Origin: Serpentinicella alkaliphila
GTDB lineage: Bacteria; Bacillota; Clostridia; Peptostreptococcales; Natronincolaceae
Direction: 5' to 3'
Assembly: GCF_018141405.1 (NCBI RefSeq)
Contig: NZ_CP058648.1
Location: 449,001-513,000, forward strand
DNA: 64,000 nt
Shown here: positions 60,489 through 64,000 of the stretch, piece after piece
Position numbering within the stretch: position 1 is the stretch's first letter
Layout: each line of letters starts with the position of its first letter
The notes under the pieces: model-generated
What the model was told of the DNA's origin: nothing
Databases searched by the model: none
The model's input: only the letters and a program-made list of their open reading frames with translations
Position numbers and translations under genes: made by a program

Positions 60489-60504
60489 TGTATCTCACGA
60501 TACA
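60489..60504. promoter_or_regulatory. TGTATC-N4-GATACA palindrome, possible operator of the Crp-type regulator
   Basis: TGTATC (60489-60494) and GATACA (60499-60504) are exact reverse complements with spacer TCAC. A TATAAT box at 60512-60517 follows, so the site would lie near the -35 of regulator 2. It resembles the symmetric TGT-type half-sites of Crp-family operators. Autoregulation is plausible but not shown. Confidence 0.5.
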
Positions 60505-60537
60505 CTTTTTATATAATTTTTAAATGGAGAGGTATAT

Positions 60538-61218
60538 ATGAATGAAAATATAAATGTACTTACTAACTGTATATTATTTAACCACCTATCATTTGAAGAG
60601 CTAAAATCTTTTTTGTCTAATATTAGCTATACTGTTAAATCATATAAAAAAAATGAAATGGTTTTTTCTCCTAACAGGTCCTCCGATACTTTAGGAATAA
60701 TTTTAACTGGAAGCGTTGATGTTCAAAAAATATTCGCTTCAGGAAAAGCCGTTACTGTAAGTAGAAGGTATCAACAGGATCTAATTGCAGAGGCGTCTAT
60801 ATTTGCAAACATAGACTGCTATCCTTCTACAGTTGTTTCAACTGAAAATAGTAATATTTTATTAATAGAAAAAAGTAATCTTCTAAAATTATTTACTATG
60901 GATGAACGCATTATGACTAAATTTTTAGAATCTGTTTCAAATAGAATCCTGGCTCTCAATAGTACAATTGAAATACTTTCTTTAAATTCTGTTCCTGCAA
61001 AAATATCTTATTTTTTATTATTAGAACAGAAAAAGCAAAATAGTAATACGATTCAATTAAAATTCACAAAGAAAACTTTAGCGGAGCATATTAATGTTTC
61101 AAGACCTACCTTATCAAGAGAGCTTAAAAATATGCAACTAAAAGGTATGCTCTCTTTTACTAAAAAGACTATTGAGATTCATTCTTCCGAAAGACTTGAA
61201 GATATTTGTGCAGAATAA
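60538..61218 (+). CDS. Crp/Fnr-family transcription regulator (regulator 2)
   Basis: This 226-aa protein has the effector-binding barrel (LGIILTGSVDVQKIF, about 58-72) and a winged helix with recognition helix LAEHINVSRPTLSRELKNM. It has a single Cys close to the N-terminus but no Fnr-type cluster. GGAGAGG precedes the ATG. It is divergent from the activase operon, with a Fur-like box and the TGTATC palindrome in the 154-base gap. It is distantly similar to regulator 1 (47209), which suggests two parallel regulator-importer modules. Confidence 0.9.
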   Translation: MNENINVLTNCILFNHLSFEELKSFLSNISYTVKSYKKNEMVFSPNRSSDTLGIILTGSVDVQKIFASGKAVTVSRRYQQDLIAEASIFANIDCYPSTVVSTENSNILLIEKSNLLKLFTMDERIMTKFLESVSNRILALNSTIEILSLNSVPAKISYFLLLEQKKQNSNTIQLKFTKKTLAEHINVSRPTLSRELKNMQLKGMLSFTKKTIEIHSSERLEDICAE

Positions 61219-61233
61219 GTAATTAGTCTAAAT

Positions 61234-61272
61234 AATAAAGCTAAAAGTGAAGTGATTTACTTTTAGCTTTAT
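61234..61272. terminator. Bidirectional terminator between regulator 2 and the flavodoxin
   Basis: ATAAAGCTAAAAGT (61234-61247) and ACTTTTAGCTTTAT (61259-61272) are perfect reverse complements, serving both converging genes. Confidence 0.9.
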
Positions 61273-61282
61273 TTACATATTA

Positions 61283-61708
61283 CTATTTAACTAACTTTGC
61301 CCCTAATTCTTTACATTGTTTTAAACCTTCGTCATCAGGAGTTAAATGTAAAATTAACCCTTCAGCAACTAAGCTAGCACCGTAATCTTCCATTCTTTTT
61401 TCCCAATCCTTCATCCATTCACCATTACCCCAATCGTAAGACCCAAATAGTGCAACAGATTTTCCTGTAATAACACTTTGTAATGACTCTACGAAAGGTT
61501 CCATTTCTACCTCTTCTAACACCTCAGCCCCCATAGAAGGACAACCTAGTGCAACATAATCTGCCTTATTTACATCCTCTAAAGTAGCTTGATCGACACT
61601 TAAAAGTTTAACTTCATTACCGCCCTCTTGTGCCCCTTCAACAATTGATTTAGCCATCATTTCTGTATTTCCTGTTCCACTCCAATAAATAACCACAACT
61701 TTTTTCAT
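61283..61708 (-). CDS. Flavodoxin (iron-limitation electron carrier)
   Basis: This 141-aa flavodoxin starts MKKVVVIYWSGTGNTE, with the FMN phosphate loop SGTGNTE, then LGCPSMGAE and FGSYDWGNGEWM around the flavin ring. The longer frame to 61804 is a read-through into the promoter. A GGAGGT site seven bases before the ATG at 61708 is decisive. A strong Fur box (61784-61802) lies upstream, typical of flavodoxins that replace ferredoxin when iron is short. Flavodoxin hydroquinone is a known electron donor to 2-hydroxyacyl-CoA dehydratase activases, which links it to the giant activase 1.3 kb away. Confidence 0.95.
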   Translation of the reverse strand: MKKVVVIYWSGTGNTEMMAKSIVEGAQEGGNEVKLLSVDQATLEDVNKADYVALGCPSMGAEVLEEVEMEPFVESLQSVITGKSVALFGSYDWGNGEWMKDWEKRMEDYGASLVAEGLILHLTPDDEGLKQCKELGAKLVK

Positions 61709-61783
61709 TTTATGTACCTCCATTAATTTATTGTTATTGCAACTACAAATTCTGTTTTCATTGATATATGACAACTCACTTTT

Positions 61784-61802
61784 GATAATAGTTATCATTA
61801 TC
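61784..61802 (-). promoter_or_regulatory. Fur box of the flavodoxin gene
   Basis: On the minus strand GATAATGATAACTATTATC matches the Fur consensus at 17 of 19 positions. It is followed by a further TATCAT half-site at 61815-61820. Confidence 0.88.
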
Positions 61803-62060
61803 ATTAGTTAAAGGTTATCATGTGTTATTTTGTTTGTCAATATAATTTTTTTAATTCAAAAAAAATAAAATGGCATAAGTCTTAGGACCTATACCTTTTA
61901 TTCCACTGGTTAATACGGGGTGTGGGGATCAGATCAGTGGTTTATCAAAATTTAGAAATTAACAATTATATTGATACTAATTTTCATAAAGCAAATATTA
62001 TCAATTGTCAAGCTAATTGTCAACATTATTTTTTATTTTAAATAGTTTGAATGGAAAATA
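61803..62060. other. Gene-free stretch upstream of the flavodoxin promoter
   Basis: I see no credible ORF. An inverted repeat CCACTG/CAGTGG brackets a G-rich run at about 61911-61941 (GGGGTGTGGGG). Its role is unclear. Confidence 0.4.
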
Positions 62061-62084
62061 GCCCTACAAAATGTAAGGCTACTA
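62061..62084 (-). terminator. Terminator of the second cupin gene
   Basis: AGCCCTACA (62061-62069) and TGTAAGGCT (62073-62081) pair with G-U. ATTTTCC follows on the minus strand. Confidence 0.65.
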
Positions 62085-62110
62085 CTTTAATATAGATTTT
62101 ATTTACAATT

Positions 62111-62449
62111 TTATGGTTTAAACACAACCACAAGAAGCATTTTGAATTGTTCCGTTGCTAATAATGCATGGGGTATACCAGCTGGCATAACAATGGTTTC
62201 ACCCTTCTTTACATTAAAAACTTCATCACCTATGGTTATATCTGCTTCCCCATCCAGTAGATAAACCATTGCATCTCCTCTAGATGAATGAGAGCTAATT
62301 TCTTCCCCTTTGTCAAAGGCAAATAAAGTTAAACTTAAATTTTGCCCCTGGGCTAAGGTTCTGCTAATTACCTGTCCCTTTTGATATTCAACTAATGACT
62401 CCATATTTAGAACTTTTGAAAGTTCTACATTTTTTATAATGTGCTCCAT
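62111..62449 (-). CDS. Small cupin-domain protein (paralogue of 17279-17620)
   Basis: This 112-aa cupin shows GDAMVYLLDGEADITIG and the second motif VMPAGIPHALLA, with His in EEISSHSSRGD and PHALLA as likely metal ligands. It is closely related to the cupin at 17279. AAGGAGG precedes the ATG at 62449. It is next to the iron-regulated cluster but has no clear Fur box of its own. Function is unknown. Confidence 0.8.
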   Translation of the reverse strand: MEHIIKNVELSKVLNMESLVEYQKGQVISRTLAQGQNLSLTLFAFDKGEEISSHSSRGDAMVYLLDGEADITIGDEVFNVKKGETIVMPAGIPHALLATEQFKMLLVVVFKP

Positions 62450-62592
62450 TTGATTTCCTCCTTGCTATTTTGTAATAATAATATCATTTAGAGAACATTT
62501 TAATCTGTATCCAATGTTACTTATATATAAATTTAATTTTCTATTTCAGACTTTGTTTACTTTTTATATATTTTTATTAATAATTTTGAGTG

Positions 62593-63115
62593 TTAAATTA
62601 TTTGCCAAATACCAAGTGTAATAAGTAGAATCCCAGATACTATGTCAGATTTATCTTTTATTAATGTAAATGTAATCCGATTTGCAAAGTTTGAACCAGT
62701 CCATATAAATAAAAAACTTGTTATTCCAGCAAAAAAACTAGTTAATAGAATCGGATAATGTGCAAACCCAGCAGAAACACCTAGGGAAATAGAATCTATC
62801 CCTAAAGCTAATCCAAGCATAATAGCACTTTTGTAAGTCCAATTTGTAGCTTTGGTAGTTTCTTCTTCCTTATCTTCTGATTTATAGCTGATTTATAGCC
62901 TAAAAATTAAGGCACTAATATATGATGCAGTTGTGTCAGTAATATAACTAGATACCTTCTGTCCAAATATTAAACCCACCAGCATAGTAATTGCTGATAT
63001 TAAAGCTATAATTAAAATGTATCTATTATATATACGTTGTTTTAATCCTAGATAAAAACCTAGTCCTAAATCATCTAAATTTGAAGATGGCTAATAGAAT
63101 TATTTGTACTTTATT
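62593..63115 (-). pseudogene. YtaF/MntP-like sporulation membrane protein, decayed
   Basis: Fragments in several frames read as one YtaF-like membrane protein: IILLAI and SNLDDLGLGFYLGLKQRIYN at the start, IALISAITMLVGLIFGQKV, then GYKSEDKEEETTKATNW, and the C-terminal frame MLGLALGIDSISLGVSAGFA to WQII. Both halves contain the repeated DLDxLGLG/GIDSISLG-type motif. At least one frameshift lies near 63084-63090 and another at an 11-bp tandem duplication near 62877-62898, with a TAA there. The predicted start follows AGAGGTGAAGG but would be a CTG. It would have six helices if repaired. Confidence 0.75.
62877..62898. repeat. 11-bp tandem duplication inside ytaF
   Basis: CTGATTTATAG is repeated directly at 62877-62887 and 62888-62898. 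It contributes a stop codon in the ytaF frame and looks like a recent slippage event. Confidence 0.88.
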
Positions 63116-63207
63116 CAGTGTCCTTCACCTCTTTAAATTAAGTTGTTTATTAACTAATTGTATATTAAATGTATAAAATTTTCATATTTTTATTTTTGTA
63201 AAAGTAA

Positions 63208-63233
63208 TCCCCGCCTAATAATTTAAGCGGGGA
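63208..63233 (-). terminator. Terminator of the DUF1540 gene
   Basis: TCCCCGC (63208-63214) and GCGGGGA (63227-63233) form a GC-rich stem followed by TTACTTTT on the minus strand. Confidence 0.8.
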
Positions 63234-63238
63234 CTAAC

Positions 63239-63400
63239 TTATTTCTTAGATTCGAAACTTCCACAATCTGTTGCTTCTTGGCTTGTTGCCTTATTTTCAT
63301 GTTTTACTACATTAATATGATCTAAACTACAATAAGATTCATTTTTAGCATGATATTTACACTCATCAATTGTACAGCCTATACTTTTATTGATTTTCAT
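63239..63400 (-). CDS. DUF1540 small Cys-rich protein
   Basis: This 53-aa protein reads MKINKSIGCTIDECKYHAKN then YCSLDHINVVKH and ends TDCGSFESKK. The spacing of Cys9, Cys14, His17, Cys23 and the terminal TDCxSFE is the DUF1540 signature of clostridia. A GGGGGA site precedes the ATG. The domain probably binds a metal. The function is not known. Confidence 0.88.
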   Translation of the reverse strand: MKINKSIGCTIDECKYHAKNESYCSLDHINVVKHENKATSQEATDCGSFESKK

Positions 63401-63608
63401 AAAAATCCCCCTACCATAGTTATTTGAAGATTAAATCTTCCTATATATTGTTTGTAATTATTTTGTTTTTATAATAGCAATGATTTCTATAGACACTTGC
63501 TATTTTCCATACGTAAAACTATGCTTATATGCTAATAATATAATTGTACTAAAGGTTAAGTAATATAAAAACTCTATTATATCGTTCATAAATTTTGATT
63601 AAAATAGA

Positions 63609-63634
63609 AAAATGGAGAAACAAGTCTCCATTTT
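63609..63634 (-). terminator. Terminator of the second phaC copy
   Basis: AAAATGGAGA (63609-63618) and TCTCCATTTT (63625-63634) pair perfectly, followed by a T tract on the minus strand. Confidence 0.9.
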
Positions 63635-63676
63635 CATAGCAGTTATTTTTTATTTTTTATTAAAATGCTTTAGTTA

Positions 63677-64000
63677 TTATTTGCTTCTATCTAATAGCCA
63701 TTTTGCTACTTTCGGGGCAATCTCCTTTTGTGAACGGGAACTTGCTACTATTCCAGCATGACCTACTGGATATGTTACTAATTCTTTATCTTTACTTCCT
63801 ACTGCATCATTTAATGGTTTTGATGCAGCTGGTACAATTAAATTATCTTTATCTCCTACTACATTTAATAGGGGCATTGTTACATTTTTAAGGTCTACTT
63901 TTTTGCCTCCTAATGTAAATTCCCCTTTTATTAATTTGTTATCCTGCCATAGATCCTTCATATATTTTCTATAGGCTTCTCCTGCTTGACCTGGACTATC
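63677..64000 (-). CDS. phaC: PHA synthase PhaC, second copy, C-terminal end only
   Basis: 108 codons in one frame run from the window edge to a TAA at 63677, encoding DSPGQAGEAYRKYMKDLW, then VVGDKDNLIVP and YPVGHAGIVAS with the catalytic Asp and His. The sequence matches the broken phaC at 29432 with one synonymous difference over 317 bases. This copy may be the functional one, since its start and active-site box lie outside the window. It has its own terminator. Confidence 0.93.
   Translation of the reverse strand, partial: DSPGQAGEAYRKYMKDLWQDNKLIKGEFTLGGKKVDLKNVTMPLLNVVGDKDNLIVPAASKPLNDAVGSKDKELVTYPVGHAGIVASSRSQKEIAPKVAKWLLDRSK
63684..64000. repeat. 317-bp direct repeat, copy 2 (phaC 3' end)
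   Basis: It is identical to 29442-29758 except at 63740. It is cut by the window edge, so the duplicated segment may extend further. Confidence 0.97.

Noticed and set aside
61709-61804. Flavodoxin extended by 32 residues
   Set aside because: The extension runs through the Fur box. The ATG at 61708 has a GGAGGT site.
43012-61945. G-rich stretch plus AGTGGTTTAT at 43012-43046 and again at 61913-61945, perhaps a shared RNA motif
   Set aside because: The two are similar only in a short GGGG run and AGTGGTTTAT. They lie in different positions relative to transcripts, so I see no consistent structure.

Overview
The window comes from a low-GC, spore-forming anaerobic Firmicute, most like the Clostridia (an Alkaliphilus/Natronincola/Clostridium-type organism). 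The evidence is AT-rich DNA with strong AGGAGG-type ribosome binding sites, a T-box leader on ileS, a germinant-receptor locus, an alpha/beta SASP, a putative [FeFe]-hydrogenase-type subunit, and an EtfAB-linked 2-hydroxyacid dehydrogenase. No rRNA, tRNA or CRISPR array was seen.

Layout. 0-10 kb: the start of a 2Fe-2S/hydrogenase-type subunit, an orphan hybrid-sensor histidine kinase, a type-2 isoleucyl-tRNA synthetase with its T-box, and an aconitase-isocitrate dehydrogenase operon. 10-24 kb: an accessory stretch with an IS1182 remnant, an orphan PhaE paralogue, a guanylate-kinase-like gene, a germinant receptor whose B subunit is divergent from A and C, a cupin, a hemerythrin, a frameshifted IS91-type transposase carrying a small zinc-ribbon passenger ORF, a SASP, SelO, and an IS1380 remnant. 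24-33.5 kb: a LysM/L,D-transpeptidase, a decayed CYTH protein, KatG, a frameshifted phaC with phaE, and a defective IS4-type element with exact inverted repeats and a 7-bp target duplication. 33.5-43 kb: a YkvI-type permease, GlcD-like dehydrogenase and EtfA/EtfB operon, a UvrD-like helicase, a flavin split-barrel protein and a diguanylate cyclase.

The most interesting region is 43-62 kb. At least six sites resembling the Fur box (GATAATGATAATCATTATC) lie in front of separate transcription units. These encode a 38-aa Cys-rich peptide, two paralogous NitT/TauT-type ABC importers, a short FeoB, a flavodoxin, a 1335-residue protein that fuses two 2-hydroxyacyl-CoA-dehydratase-activase domains to DUF2229/HgdB-like domains, and a permease-less cytosolic triad (G3E-type GTPase with CxxC motifs, soluble ABC ATPase, signal-less substrate-binding-like protein). 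Two Crp-type regulators are encoded divergently from these operons. I read this as one metal- or iron-limitation response in which a small ligand is imported and processed in the cytosol using ATP-driven low-potential electrons, probably delivered by the flavodoxin. The substrate is unknown, and the functional link is inference from shared operators and operon structure.

The end of the window (63.7-64 kb) holds the 3' end of a second phaC. It matches the broken phaC at 29.4 kb over 317 bases with one mismatch. Several genes carry single frameshifts or in-frame stops (phaC, two transposases, ytaF, a small membrane protein). These may be genuine decay or sequence errors, and the window alone cannot separate the two.
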